The notes beneath the pieces were generated by a model. That model did no database searches. It saw only the letters and a list, made by a program, of their open reading frames with translations, and was not told where the DNA came from. The position numbers and the translations under genes are program-made. Below are positions 1 through 7,726 of a stretch of 34,863 nt of DNA, piece after piece. The stretch is from UBA8914 sp034002905 (GTDB taxonomy: Bacteria > Pseudomonadota > Alphaproteobacteria > UBA9219). Each line of letters begins with the position of its first letter. Position 1 is the first letter of the stretch. The DNA lies in NCBI GenBank assembly GCA_034002905.1, contig JAVEZQ010000017.1:1-34863 (forward strand), written 5' to 3'.

Positions 1-74
1 TGGAGGCACGGGCCGGAATCGAACCGGCATTCACGGATTTGCAGTCCGCTGCATAGCCATTCTGCCACCGCGCC
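1..74 (-). tRNA. tRNA-Cys (anticodon GCA)
   Basis: Read on the minus strand, the sequence folds as a complete cloverleaf. The acceptor stem GGCGCGG pairs with CCGTGCC (one G-U), the anticodon loop reads CTGCAAA with anticodon GCA, and the T-loop is TTCGATT. The discriminator is U and the CCA end is encoded at positions 1-3. It supplies cysteine to translation. The gene starts exactly at the window edge, so its downstream flank is not visible. Confidence 0.97.
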
Positions 75-356
75 TATCGGTGAGGGAAGGGCTTGTTGGC
101 TCCGGTTTTTGCAGATAAGCGGTTTGGGGCGCTTGCCTTTACCGACACTGGCGGGGCCTTGGCTCTTCCTCGAAAGCAAGCGGCACCATAGAGCATTTTG
201 ACGTTGGCTGACAATCAAAATTTAACAAGATCTTGCGTCGTTTTTCATCAAAACAGCAATTTCGGCCTTGCTTTGCTCTTCCTTTGGAGGGATCATGCCG
301 GCTTCGTTGTATCCTATTGATTCTAAATCACGCCCATGATAGGGGAGGGGAGAAAA

Positions 357-764
357 ATGAAGAAAATAGCCCTTGCTTTCGGTCTTTTGATGGTGGTCGC
401 TATGGTTACCTTTTTTGCGCAGCGGGTGCCGGCTATGAGCAGCGATGTTCCCGATATAACCCCCATGGAACTTGCCACACAGTTACTGTCCAAGGACAAA
501 GTTCCTTTTGTGCTGGATGTCCGCGAGCCGCAGGAATTCGAGATGGGACATATCGAGGGGGCCAAGTTGATCCCGTTGGGCAGCCTTCCTGATCGCATGG
601 CCGAGGTACCCAAGGACAAGCCCGTCGTCGTTGTCTGTCGTTCCGGTAACCGCTCCAGCCGCGCCGCCGCGTTCCTGACGGAGCAGGGCTTTACCAATAT
701 CGAGAACCTGATGGGTGGCATGATCGCTTGGACAGCCAAGTGCGGCAACAAGACGTACTGCTAA
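357..764 (+). CDS. Exported single-domain rhodanese-like protein
   Basis: 135-residue protein with an N-terminal hydrophobic signal or anchor (about residues 4-21) followed by one rhodanese domain. The domain shows LDVREPQEF near 53-61, GHIEGAKLIPLG, and an active-site loop C94-R-S-G-N-R-S typical of sulfurtransferases of the GlpE/PspE type. The family moves sulfane sulfur to thiophilic acceptors through a persulfide on the loop cysteine; the signal suggests a periplasmic location. Two further cysteines close the protein (C129 and C135), which is unusual for a single-domain rhodanese. I chose ATG 357 over ATG 336 because the purine-rich GGGGAGGGGAG lies just upstream of it. The stop overlaps the stop of the convergent xthA by 4 bp. 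The physiological acceptor is unknown. Confidence 0.88.
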   Translation: MKKIALAFGLLMVVAMVTFFAQRVPAMSSDVPDITPMELATQLLSKDKVPFVLDVREPQEFEMGHIEGAKLIPLGSLPDRMAEVPKDKPVVVVCRSGNRSSRAAAFLTEQGFTNIENLMGGMIAWTAKCGNKTYC

Positions 765-1549
765 CCCAATTCAACAATCACGGGCACGTGGTCGCTCGGT
801 TTGGGTGCCCAGCCGCGTGCTTCACGGACGATCTGATGCGCCTTGAGGCGCTCTTTGAGCGACGGCGTAATCCAGATATGATCGAGACGTCGCCCGCGGT
901 TTGACGTAACCCAGTTTGCTGCGCGATAGCTCCACCATGTGTAAAGCTTCTGATCGGCGGGTACAAAGTGACGCACAGCATCCACCCAATGATAGGAAGC
1001 CTGTAGTGCAAGGAGTTTTTCGACCTCGATGGGCGTGTGCGAGACGACGTCGAGAAGCTGTTTGTGCGACCAGACATCATGCTCCAGCGGCGCGATATTC
1101 ATATCGCCCACTAAAATGGCGTGCTTGGCGCCTTTGTGCTGTTGCCACCACGCGGTCATCTCGTCCAAAAAGCCAAGCTTGTGCGCGAACTTGTCATTGA
1201 GCGCGGGATCGGGAAGGTCCCCACCTGCGGGGACGTAAACGCAATGCAGTTCGATATCGCCGGGCAAAGTCGCATAGATATGGCGGCAATCATCTTTGCC
1301 TTGCCAATGCTTGATCTGGGGATTGTCAAGTGGCAGGCGGGAGAGGATCGCGACGCCGTTATAGCTTTTCATGCCGCAGATATGCTGGTGCTCGAACCCC
1401 ATGGCGGCAAGAGCTTTGCGCGGAAAAGCTTCGTCGATGACCTTTGTTTCCTGTAGGCACAGCACATCCGGCGCTTCCTGCTCGACCAGCTTTTCAATCA
1501 GGCCGAGCCTAAGCCGGACAGAGTTGATATTCCATGTTGCGATTTTCAC
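761..1549 (-). CDS. xthA: Exodeoxyribonuclease III (copy 1)
   Basis: 262-residue EEP-fold nuclease of full family length. It opens with the ExoIII signature KIATWNINSVR (N7) and carries LQET with metal-binding E34, a VYVPAGG segment, GDMNIAP (catalytic Asp/Asn), RLDHIW, and a terminal SDHVPV with catalytic His254. The family has AP-endonuclease and 3'-5' exonuclease activity in base-excision repair. The start is GTG at 1549. It lies 16 bp downstream of lolA on the same strand, a lolA-xth arrangement common in Alphaproteobacteria, although ftsK, often found upstream, is absent. The stop overlaps the convergent rhodanese stop. A second ExoIII-like gene lies at 23374-24171, so this genome has two paralogues that may differ in substrate preference. 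Confidence 0.93.
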   Translation of the reverse strand: MKIATWNINSVRLRLGLIEKLVEQEAPDVLCLQETKVIDEAFPRKALAAMGFEHQHICGMKSYNGVAILSRLPLDNPQIKHWQGKDDCRHIYATLPGDIELHCVYVPAGGDLPDPALNDKFAHKLGFLDEMTAWWQQHKGAKHAILVGDMNIAPLEHDVWSHKQLLDVVSHTPIEVEKLLALQASYHWVDAVRHFVPADQKLYTWWSYRAANWVTSNRGRRLDHIWITPSLKERLKAHQIVREARGWAPKPSDHVPVIVELG

Positions 1550-1565
1550 AGAGGGCTATCCGGAC

Positions 1566-2225
1566 CTATTTCGTATCGTCGCGCGCTTTGCCAAGCTTCG
1601 GCGAAACAAAGACGAAGTGGTTAGACGGAAAGGATACGTCGAACCGCGCATTTTCAAGATTGACGCCCGTCGTGCGTCCTTGGGGGTCGAGGACTCGCCA
1701 TTGCCGGAGCTGCAGGGGATTGTCTTCGAAGACGAGTGTTAGCTCGCCCTCGCCGGGATTTTTGGTGGAGACAAGGCTAAGCTCAATCTTGGCCGGATAG
1801 CGAACAAAGTGCGTGATCGTGATGTCGTTGCTGACCAGCTTGACTGGATCGCGCAGGATAAAGTCGGCAATGCCCTCGCCAGCCGGAAGGCTTGTTTGCT
1901 GGCCCAGTTCATCGTCCCACATATGAACCATCGAGCCATCGGCGATAATAAAATCCTTATCAGGAAGGTCATAGGCCACGCGCATTTTGCCCGGACGGCT
2001 GATGTCAATCTTTCCATGGCGCAGCGCGCCGGAGTCCCCGACCTGTAAGAAATTTGCGCTTATGGTCTTAAGGTCATTGAGATAGGCCTGCATGCGCACA
2101 ACGTCGGCTTTTTCTTTCTCGCTGAGTTTGGCAGCAATGGCCTTGATCTCTGTACTATGAGCCAGAGAGGCAGGGAAGAGGAAGAGGCACAGGGCCAGAA
2201 GGGCTAAAGTTTTTTTCATGCGCAC
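1566..2225 (-). CDS. lolA: Outer-membrane lipoprotein carrier protein LolA-like
   Basis: 219-residue periplasmic protein with a clear Sec signal peptide ending near AHS (about residues 1-23). The mature part has the LolA pattern: a helix with YLNDLKTISANFLQV, then GKIDISRPGKMRVAYDLP, IADGSMVHMWD, and a beta-rich C-terminus ending in NHFVFVSP. LolA takes lipoproteins from LolCDE in the inner membrane and passes them to LolB. Two in-frame starts exist, ATG 2225 and ATG 2219; only the first two residues differ. The gene appears to be first in a two-gene minus-strand unit with xthA. The divergent alphaproteobacterial subfamily is only distantly similar to E. coli LolA, so the exact cargo is inferred. 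Confidence 0.85.
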   Translation of the reverse strand: MRMKKTLALLALCLFLFPASLAHSTEIKAIAAKLSEKEKADVVRMQAYLNDLKTISANFLQVGDSGALRHGKIDISRPGKMRVAYDLPDKDFIIADGSMVHMWDDELGQQTSLPAGEGIADFILRDPVKLVSNDITITHFVRYPAKIELSLVSTKNPGEGELTLVFEDNPLQLRQWRVLDPQGRTTGVNLENARFDVSFPSNHFVFVSPKLGKARDDTK

Positions 2226-2382
2226 AGATTGGACGCAAAATGTGGCAAAGAAAAGAAGAAATTTAAGCGAAAAAGCCCCTTTTACGGGATTTAATGTGAT
2301 CGTTTGGCAACTTTTTTAGAACGTTAAAGATTCGCTCCTGTCTGTGCAGAGAAAAAAACTAGGATCAGGCGATAACGATATA

Positions 2383-3057
2383 TCAGGGCCGTTTTGCTTT
2401 TTTCATGCTTTCTGATACAGACACGCCAAGGGCCATAACGAACATCAAGATGGCAACGCTAACACCACAGGCGACATAGATAGCGTTCCAGAAGGCCTGA
2501 TTGACATCTTCGACGTAGACACCGGAGCCAATGATCCAGCCCCAAGGTTTGAACTGTCTTATATACGAAATTTTGGGATAAAGACGTGCATCGTTCTCTT
2601 CGGGTTTGGCCCAAATATATTTGATAAAACCGCTTTCATCGGTTGTTGCGATCCGAACCATTTCTAAGAACAACTTTTGGCCGTCCGGCCCCACATAGTC
2701 GCTCATATCTCTATTTTCAATGTCGGCTTGAATGGGATGCATAATGATACGCGCATTCGTATCGATAACCCAGTAATAATTCTCGCTATGAGTGGAAATA
2801 TTTCTTATGGAATCAAGAGCGTAATGCTTGGCCTGCTCAAGTTCCAGCTCGCCTTTACTAGCTTTTTCATAGTAATAATTGACGAGATTGATTGCATTTG
2901 AAACGAGTTTTTCCGCCCTTTCTTTGCGGTCCTGCATCATAGAGGCATGGTAATTGCTGAGGATAATTCCGACGATTGTCAGGAAAATGAGGCAGGATAC
3001 ACCAATAATTTTGTATAATTTGGCAGAAATCCTGTCTGAAAAGAAGAAAGTCCTCAT
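2383..3057 (-). CDS. Orphan sCache_2-type membrane sensor protein without output domain
   Basis: 224 residues. One transmembrane helix lies at about 14-35, followed by a periplasmic region of about 150 residues, a second helix near 190-212, and a short basic tail (SMKKAKRP). The periplasmic part shows single-Cache hallmarks: an entry helix (RAEKLVSNAINLVNYYYEKA), NYYWVIDTNARIIMHP, and the closing FKPWGWIIGSGVYVEDV. In known receptors this input module is followed by HAMP/MCP, kinase or cyclase domains; here the protein stops right after the second helix. I chose ATG 3057, preceded by GAGGA at good spacing, over the upstream ATG at 3126. It is divergent from trxB. It could be a degraded chemoreceptor or a sensor that works by partnering with another protein. 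Ligand unknown. Confidence 0.82.
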   Translation of the reverse strand: MRTFFFSDRISAKLYKIIGVSCLIFLTIVGIILSNYHASMMQDRKERAEKLVSNAINLVNYYYEKASKGELELEQAKHYALDSIRNISTHSENYYWVIDTNARIIMHPIQADIENRDMSDYVGPDGQKLFLEMVRIATTDESGFIKYIWAKPEENDARLYPKISYIRQFKPWGWIIGSGVYVEDVNQAFWNAIYVACGVSVAILMFVMALGVSVSESMKKAKRP

Positions 3058-3091
3058 TGGGTTCCTCACGGGATTGGCTGAGCTAATTTGT

Positions 3092-3119
3092 CGTGGCATA
3101 ATACAAAAAAGCGTGGCAT
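3092..3119. repeat. Pair of CGTGGCAT direct repeats between sCache gene and trxB
   Basis: The octamer CGTGGCAT occurs at 3092-3099 and again at 3112-3119. The 20-bp period is close to two helical turns. It lies between two divergent start codons, where an operator would be expected. A CATAATAC segment overlaps the first copy and could be a plus-strand -10 element for trxB. Functional meaning is a guess. Confidence 0.3.
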
Positions 3120-3172
3120 GTTTCACGAGCTTTGGAGCAGTGAGCTATAAACAGATTTGGAGTGTTGTTGGA

Positions 3173-4117
3173 ATGCAAGTCATTCATACAAAGGTACTGA
3201 TAATCGGGGCTGGTCCGGCGGGCTATACGGCGGCGATTTACACGGCCCGTGCGAATTTGGCGCCCACATTGGTTCAGGGTATGCAGCCGGGCGGGCAGCT
3301 GACGATTACAACGGATGTTGAGAATTTTCCGGGTTTTGCTGATCCGATCGCGGGTCCGCAGCTTATGGAAAACATGGCCCAGCAAGCCCAGCGGGTTGGG
3401 GCAACGCTTCTACAGGATATGATCGTCGAGGTTGACTTTGCACACAGGCCTTTTGTGTGCAAGGGCGATAGTGGCAACACCTACCATGCCGAGACCGTCA
3501 TTATTGCGACTGGTGCGCAGGCGCGTTGGCTTGGCCTCGAAAGCGAGAAGGCTTTTCAGGGATACGGTGTGTCCGGCTGTGCGACATGCGACGGCTTTTT
3601 CTATCGCAACAAAAAGGTGATGGTGGTCGGGGGCGGAAACTCCGCGATGGAAGAGGCTCTTTACCTTGCGCAGCTTGCATCCGAGGTTGTGATGGTTCAT
3701 CGTCGTGACGAATTTCGCGGCGAGAAAATCTTGCGTGAACGCGTGGCTAAGAATCCCAAGATCAAAGTTCTGTGGAACAGTACGATTGAAGAAATTAAGG
3801 GAACTGAGGCACCCCTTCGTGGAGTGACGTCAGCGGCGGTCAAAAATGTTTTGACGGGCGAGGTATCGGACGTTGCCGTGGACGGGATATTTATTGCCAT
3901 TGGCCACTCGCCGGCAACAGCGGTCTTTAAGGGCAAGGTGTCAATGGATGCGGAAGGTTATATTTTGACCAAGCCAGACTCGACGGCCACAGATATACCG
4001 GGCGTTTTTGCTGCTGGTGATGTGAAGGACAAGACCTATCGTCAGGCTGTGACGGCGGCGGGGATGGGCTGTATGGCAGCTTTGGAAGTTGAAAAATATC
4101 TTGGATCTATCGAATAA
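3173..4117 (+). CDS. trxB: Thioredoxin reductase
   Basis: 314 residues, the normal length for low-molecular-weight bacterial TrxB. An N-terminal FAD-binding GAGPAG (12-17) is followed by QPGGQLTITTDVENFPGF, a redox-active disulfide C136-A-T-C139 in the SGCATCDG context, the NADPH-binding loop VVGGGNSAMEEA, and a C-terminal FAD motif GVFAAGDVKDK. The enzyme passes electrons from NADPH to thioredoxin in the cytoplasm. An in-frame upstream extension to 2954 exists, but it overlaps the divergent sCache gene and adds residues with no family similarity. ATG 3173 places the Rossmann motif at its usual distance from the N-terminus. It is followed 11 bp later by the PH-domain gene. Confidence 0.96.
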   Translation: MQVIHTKVLIIGAGPAGYTAAIYTARANLAPTLVQGMQPGGQLTITTDVENFPGFADPIAGPQLMENMAQQAQRVGATLLQDMIVEVDFAHRPFVCKGDSGNTYHAETVIIATGAQARWLGLESEKAFQGYGVSGCATCDGFFYRNKKVMVVGGGNSAMEEALYLAQLASEVVMVHRRDEFRGEKILRERVAKNPKIKVLWNSTIEEIKGTEAPLRGVTSAAVKNVLTGEVSDVAVDGIFIAIGHSPATAVFKGKVSMDAEGYILTKPDSTATDIPGVFAAGDVKDKTYRQAVTAAGMGCMAALEVEKYLGSIE

Positions 4118-4128
4118 GACGAGGCACG

Positions 4129-4668
4129 ATGATGAGCAAATATGTTCAGCGCGCAATGCAGCACAATGAAAAGATAGTCTATGTGGCGCAGCTGCATTGG
4201 GTTATCTATAGCTTTGGCATTGGGGTAACACTTCTTGGTGCTTTTATGGGGTTTTTCCTTCCTATGATTGTATCAAACTATATTCCTGAATCGTCGGTCA
4301 GCTATTTTTTAACGCCTATTCGTTATCTGTCGGTCGGGTTTATCCTTCTTGGTGCCTTCCAGCTATTGGCAGCCTTTATCCGCCAGATATCAACTGAACT
4401 TGTGATTACCGACCAGCGCGTCATTGCAAAACACGGATTTATCTCAACGACAAGTTACGAATTGATGATGATGAAGGTTGAGGGCGCAACAATTGATCAA
4501 ACAATACCGGGCCGTATCCTTGGTTATGGAACGCTGATGGTCAAAGGAACGGGGGGCGGCATTTCACCAATCAATCATGTCGCCAAGCCTTTCCTGTTTC
4601 ACTCGTTCCTGATGAATGCCCTTCAAGCTGCCCAAGAAAAAGCGAACGGCTCTAACAATAATGATTGA
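4129..4668 (+). CDS. Bacterial PH-domain membrane protein (DUF304/bPH2-like)
   Basis: 179 residues. Two transmembrane helices lie at about 25-47 and 65-86. A cytoplasmic bacterial PH-like segment follows: TELVITDQRVIAKHGFIS, YELMMMKVEGATIDQTIPGRILGYGTLMVKGTGGG. This YdbS/YdbT-like layout (helices, then 'T(n)xRvi...G' and 'GYGtl.v.gtGG') is widespread, but the biochemical role is not defined. It lies 11 bp after trxB, so co-transcription is likely. A GAGG Shine-Dalgarno precedes tandem ATG codons (4129 and 4132), either of which could be used. The gene ends about 85 bp before a strong terminator in repeat copy A. Confidence 0.83.
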   Translation: MMSKYVQRAMQHNEKIVYVAQLHWVIYSFGIGVTLLGAFMGFFLPMIVSNYIPESSVSYFLTPIRYLSVGFILLGAFQLLAAFIRQISTELVITDQRVIAKHGFISTTSYELMMMKVEGATIDQTIPGRILGYGTLMVKGTGGGISPINHVAKPFLFHSFLMNALQAAQEKANGSNNND

Positions 4669-4678
4669 GTGGGGCTAT

Positions 4679-4797
4679 GTGGCATCCAAAACAGTCAACT
4701 GGACTGTTTTGTCGAACCCGTGGGTACTCTTCAGATATCCTCTGTCCACCATTAAAAAAGCCCCCAATCGGGGGCCTTTTTTATAGCGGTGAGTGGT
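4679..4797. repeat. Structured repeat, copy A (hairpin + conserved 40-mer + terminator + tRNA-end remnant)
   Basis: Copy A begins GTGGCATCC and then forms a 9-bp hairpin (AAAACAGTC/GACTGTTTT). It continues with TTTTGTCGAACCCGTGGG, CTCTTCAG and TCCTCTGTCCACCA, a GCCCCC/GGGGGC terminator, and finally ATAGCGGTGAGTGG. That last piece resembles the minus-strand 3' end of tRNA-Ser (ATGGCGGAGAGAGG in copy B). Copy B lies about 980 bp downstream at 5660-5776 and is nearly identical through the core. The hairpin stem differs in sequence (AAAACGCG/CGCGTTTT) but remains paired. The two copies bracket the HEPN-motif gene. Confidence 0.8.
4754..4782. terminator. Rho-independent terminator, bidirectional
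   Basis: A GCCCCC/GGGGGC stem with a short loop is flanked by an A-tract on the left and a T-tract on the right, so it can act on both strands. It would end the trxB/PH-domain transcript on the plus strand and the HEPN-motif gene on the minus strand. It is part of repeat copy A. Confidence 0.85.
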
Positions 4798-4834
4798 AAC
4801 TGGCGCGAATATTCCTTTCGTTCTATCAGATCGA

Positions 4835-5356
4835 TTATTCGACTTTCTTCTGTTGATAGAGTCCTGATGGTTTGATGTCCTTAGTTATCGCCCAAAAGGC
4901 AAGAGCTTGGCAGAATTTTTGGATGTTGTGAGCGTTAAATACGATGGGGCTTTTCGAAAATTTGAATGTAAACTGCAAGTCAGGGGTCACCTCAACGTCT
5001 CCATGCGCAATTGAGTTACGCATCCGACGAATTAGCTCTTGCAGTTCTATATCGGCACATTCCAAATCCTCCACGCCCCAATCTTTTGGCAGGTCTTTGA
5101 GATTAGTTTTTGGTAGTTCCTCGTAGAAAGATGCATTTGGCAAACATACATAAGCAAACAAAGAGGTGATAAATTGGTTCTGATTAAAAAAGGCAAACCC
5201 GTCTTGTGCGGGGCTAATGCCGAATGCTTTCTGAAACTTTCCATGAATCTCGCCAAGCGTTATTAGTGGATTGTTTTTTTCTTGATCGATAATCGCAAGC
5301 AGCCCATTGCCCTGCCGTATGCTGGTGATGATCTGGACAACTTCCCCTTGATTCAT
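4835..5356 (-). CDS. HEPN-motif protein (pEK499_p136-like), possible RNase/defence factor
   Basis: 173 residues, soluble, mostly helical in appearance, with no signal peptide. Near residues 108-119 it carries LIRRMRNSIAHGD, which contains R113-N-S-I-A-H118, a textbook R-x4-H HEPN ribonuclease signature. The overall length and flanking pattern (FxxxLFAYVCLP earlier, then FKFSKSP, then a terminal helix with FCQALAFWAITKDI) resemble the HEPN family named after plasmid pEK499 p136; that family call is from memory. HEPN proteins often act as metal-independent RNases in toxin-antitoxin, abortive infection and CRISPR-linked systems. It is a lone gene flanked by two copies of a structured repeat next to tRNA-Ser, with no neighbour on its strand and no obvious antitoxin. 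Higher A+T than the surrounding genes suggests acquisition. Confidence 0.72.
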   Translation of the reverse strand: MNQGEVVQIITSIRQGNGLLAIIDQEKNNPLITLGEIHGKFQKAFGISPAQDGFAFFNQNQFITSLFAYVCLPNASFYEELPKTNLKDLPKDWGVEDLECADIELQELIRRMRNSIAHGDVEVTPDLQFTFKFSKSPIVFNAHNIQKFCQALAFWAITKDIKPSGLYQQKKVE

Positions 5357-5659
5357 TCGCTAGCCCCAATTTTTTTGTTTCAACCGCCTACCATACGAAA
5401 TACAACTAACGATCTAACCTGTAGACTTAAATGCACCGTACCGAGTCAACAGTTACCATAACTTTTAGAGAGTTTTGGCCTATATGTCCATCGGGCGGTG
5501 GTTTCAGAAAATTCGAGGTCAACAGCTTTTCGTCGCGCACGAAATTCATATATGAGTTGTATTTGCAAAAGCTGACGAAGAGAGATGGGGATTGATCAAA
5601 AACGCTCGGGCCCTCGCGTTTTTGCCCGTCAAGCGGCGCCTCGGCCCGTTACCGTGCCT
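5357..5659. other. Gene-free stretch upstream of the HEPN gene, with one hairpin
   Basis: About 300 bp without a credible gene. The left part is the A+T-rich upstream region of the minus-strand HEPN gene. At 5598-5623 there is an 8-bp hairpin, AAAAACGC/GCGTTTTT, whose flanking A and T tracts make it terminator-like in both directions. From there on the base composition becomes G+C-rich and leads into repeat copy B. A long plus-strand reading frame beginning near 5585 runs on into the tRNA and is not credible as a gene. Confidence 0.55.
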
Positions 5660-5851
<192 letters not shown>

Positions 5852-5890
5852 ATAAGTGTGGGCGAACGAAGCCCTATGTCTTTCCCTATG

Positions 5891-5959
5891 CAGAGCGGTT
5901 GAATTATTAACCATTGGCGCTCTGCCATCTCTCCATAAGTGTGGGCGAATGAGGCCCTA
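5891..5959. repeat. Partial duplicate of tRNA-Ser 5' part and flank, with an inverted piece
   Basis: Positions 5919-5959 repeat 5836-5876 (tRNA-Ser 5' end plus upstream flank) over 41 bp with two differences. Just before it, 5891-5903 (CAGAGCGGTTGAA) is the reverse complement of the D-arm region at 5829-5841. The two pieces face each other and can fold into a hairpin (CAGAGC with GCTCTG, GGTT with AACC). This is a non-functional tRNA fragment left by a rearrangement, not a second tRNA gene. Confidence 0.75.
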
Positions 5960-5976
5960 TTAACCATAATAACCGA

Positions 5977-6041
5977 TGTCATTCCTGTGAACGCGGGGAT
6001 GATGGGCTCCTTGGAGCCATCATTCCAACAAGGGCATGACG
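5977..6041. repeat. REP-like palindromic element
   Basis: An outer stem pairs GTCATTCC with GGGCATGAC. It encloses an inner hairpin, GATGGGCTCC/GGAGCCATC. The left arm, with its later CGCGGGGAT, resembles the 'GTCATTCC...CGCGGGGAT' palindromes scattered in many alphaproteobacterial genomes. Only one copy is seen here, so family membership is an inference. The rest of the 5852-6230 gap holds no gene. Confidence 0.5.
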
Positions 6042-6173
6042 CTTGCCTTTAACAAGGCTGGCACTCTTACATAAAGAAAGGGGGATGTGCAAGCCGAGAA
6101 ATAGGGAGGTAGGCTGCAAAAAAAACGTGCAAAAAGGCGTTAAAAACGCGCTTTATAAGGCCATTTAACGACT

Positions 6174-6203
6174 CAAAAACGCGCAAAATTTGCGCATTTT
6201 TTG
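6174..6203 (-). terminator. Terminator for the M16 peptidase gene
   Basis: The palindrome GCGCAAA/TTTGCGC is flanked by A and T tracts on both sides. On the minus strand it lies about 30 bp past the stop codon of the M16 peptidase and is followed by GTTTTTG. Confidence 0.65.
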
Positions 6204-6230
6204 TGTTTTCGGAGCCTTGCTTTGGGGCGA

Positions 6231-7487
6231 TTAATGGAGCCGCTCGGCGATGGTGCGATAGCTTTCGATGCCTTCGACGGGGCCCAGCGCGGTGAAGATT
6301 GGCGCGCGGCTGAGAATCTTTTTCGCCATCGCTTGCGTATCTTCTTCGGTGACGCACATGATTTGCTGAAGCGTGCTTTCCATTTCGATGGGGCGATCGA
6401 AATTCAAAATCTGCGAGCCCAACATTTCGGCGCGACGCATTACGCTTTCCTTGCTCATCAGCAAGTCGGCGCGCAGTTGCGCCTTGGCGCGTTTCAATTC
6501 GCTCGGTGATATTTTATGTGTGACATCGCGCAGTTCTTTGCAAACGACAGGGATGAGTTCCTTTGCGCGTTGCGGATCTGTTCCGGCGTAAAGGCAAAAG
6601 AGTCCGACGTCCTGAAATGGCAGGTGATAGGTCGAGATGTTGTAAACGAGACCGCGCTTTTCACGAACCTTTTGAAACAAGCGTGACGAAGACGAACCAC
6701 CCAGCAATGTGCCAAGCAGATTGGCGACATGGGACTTTTTCGTATGCAGGCCCGGTGCTGGAAACGCCATCAACAAATGGAGCTGTTCGCTTTCCTTTTC
6801 CTGACGGCGGTCACCATAGCGAATGCGCGCACAATCAGCCTTGGCCGGACGACCGGCAGGTAGACGCCCAAAGAAACGCTTGGACAGCTTGACTAGCTCG
6901 TCGTGGTTGATCTTGCCCGTGCCGACGATCACGATGTTTCCGGCGTGGTAGTATTTGTTCACATAGTCGATGACCATCTCGCGCGGCAGCTTTTCAATGA
7001 CGTCCGTCGTTCCGAGGATCGAGCGCCCGATCTTTTGACGGGGAAAGGCGTTCTCGTGCATCAAATCATAGATGTGCTCTTCTGGTGTGTCGAGGTCGCT
7101 GCCAATCTCCTGAATAATAACCTGACGCTCGCGGTTCAACTCCTTTTCATCAAAGACGGAGCGCATCAGCATATCGGCGACGACATCCATCGCGCGCTCT
7201 GTATCTTCGGGCAAGACCCGCGCATAATAGGCAGTCTCTTCGCGGGTCGTGTGGGCGTTCATCACGCCGCCATTTTTTTCAATCACTTTGGACAGGGTAT
7301 AGGCAGAGCGGTGCTTGGTCCCCTTAAACATCATATGTTCAGTCAGATGGGCGATGCCATTGGCGTTCCACGGCTCATGCCGCGTTCCAACCCCAACCCA
7401 CGCGCCGATGGCGACGCTCTCGGCCTCGGCCATCGTGTCGGTCGCTATACGCAGCCCGTTTGGTAATGTTGAAATCTGAACCGTCAT
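6231..7487 (-). CDS. M16 zinc metallopeptidase (processing-peptidase family)
   Basis: 418 residues, the usual length of single-chain bacterial homologues of the mitochondrial processing peptidase beta subunit. The inverted zinc motif H47-L-T-E50-H51 is followed by a second-shell glutamate at E127 (76 residues on, as in MPP). The conserved NAHTTREETAYYARVL and ERQVIIQEI segments are also present. The C-terminal half carries GGSSSSRLFQKVREKRGLVYNIS, the glycine-rich region typical of the inactive lobe. The family degrades or trims peptides; the natural substrate of bacterial copies is uncertain. No signal peptide is seen, so it is probably cytoplasmic. It stands alone, with a terminator downstream and a 239-bp A+T-rich gap upstream that presumably holds its promoter. 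Confidence 0.93.
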   Translation of the reverse strand: MTVQISTLPNGLRIATDTMAEAESVAIGAWVGVGTRHEPWNANGIAHLTEHMMFKGTKHRSAYTLSKVIEKNGGVMNAHTTREETAYYARVLPEDTERAMDVVADMLMRSVFDEKELNRERQVIIQEIGSDLDTPEEHIYDLMHENAFPRQKIGRSILGTTDVIEKLPREMVIDYVNKYYHAGNIVIVGTGKINHDELVKLSKRFFGRLPAGRPAKADCARIRYGDRRQEKESEQLHLLMAFPAPGLHTKKSHVANLLGTLLGGSSSSRLFQKVREKRGLVYNISTYHLPFQDVGLFCLYAGTDPQRAKELIPVVCKELRDVTHKISPSELKRAKAQLRADLLMSKESVMRRAEMLGSQILNFDRPIEMESTLQQIMCVTEEDTQAMAKKILSRAPIFTALGPVEGIESYRTIAERLH

Positions 7488-7726
7488 AACTGCACTTTCC
7501 TTTTACCTCATAGTCCATAAAGAACCATTCCTAGTCCGATATAATACGCTAAATGCGATTCGACCCGCAAGGACTCAAAGGGTAAATCGCTTTCATAAAA
7601 GTCGTTAATATATTATATATTACAATATGATAGGCATTTTTTAGTTTTTGAAAGAAATAAAAAACCGTACCCTAATCCATTACTGGACAAGTGGTTATTT
7701 GTTATTAACATTATTTAGTGTAGTGT

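Noticed and set aside
2954..3172. N-terminal extension of TrxB
   Set aside because: Overlaps the divergent sCache gene and its ribosome-binding site; the Rossmann motif is correctly placed only from 3173.
6903..7466. Plus-strand frame of 187 codons
   Set aside because: Antisense to the M16 peptidase zinc-site half; composition is that of a shadow frame.
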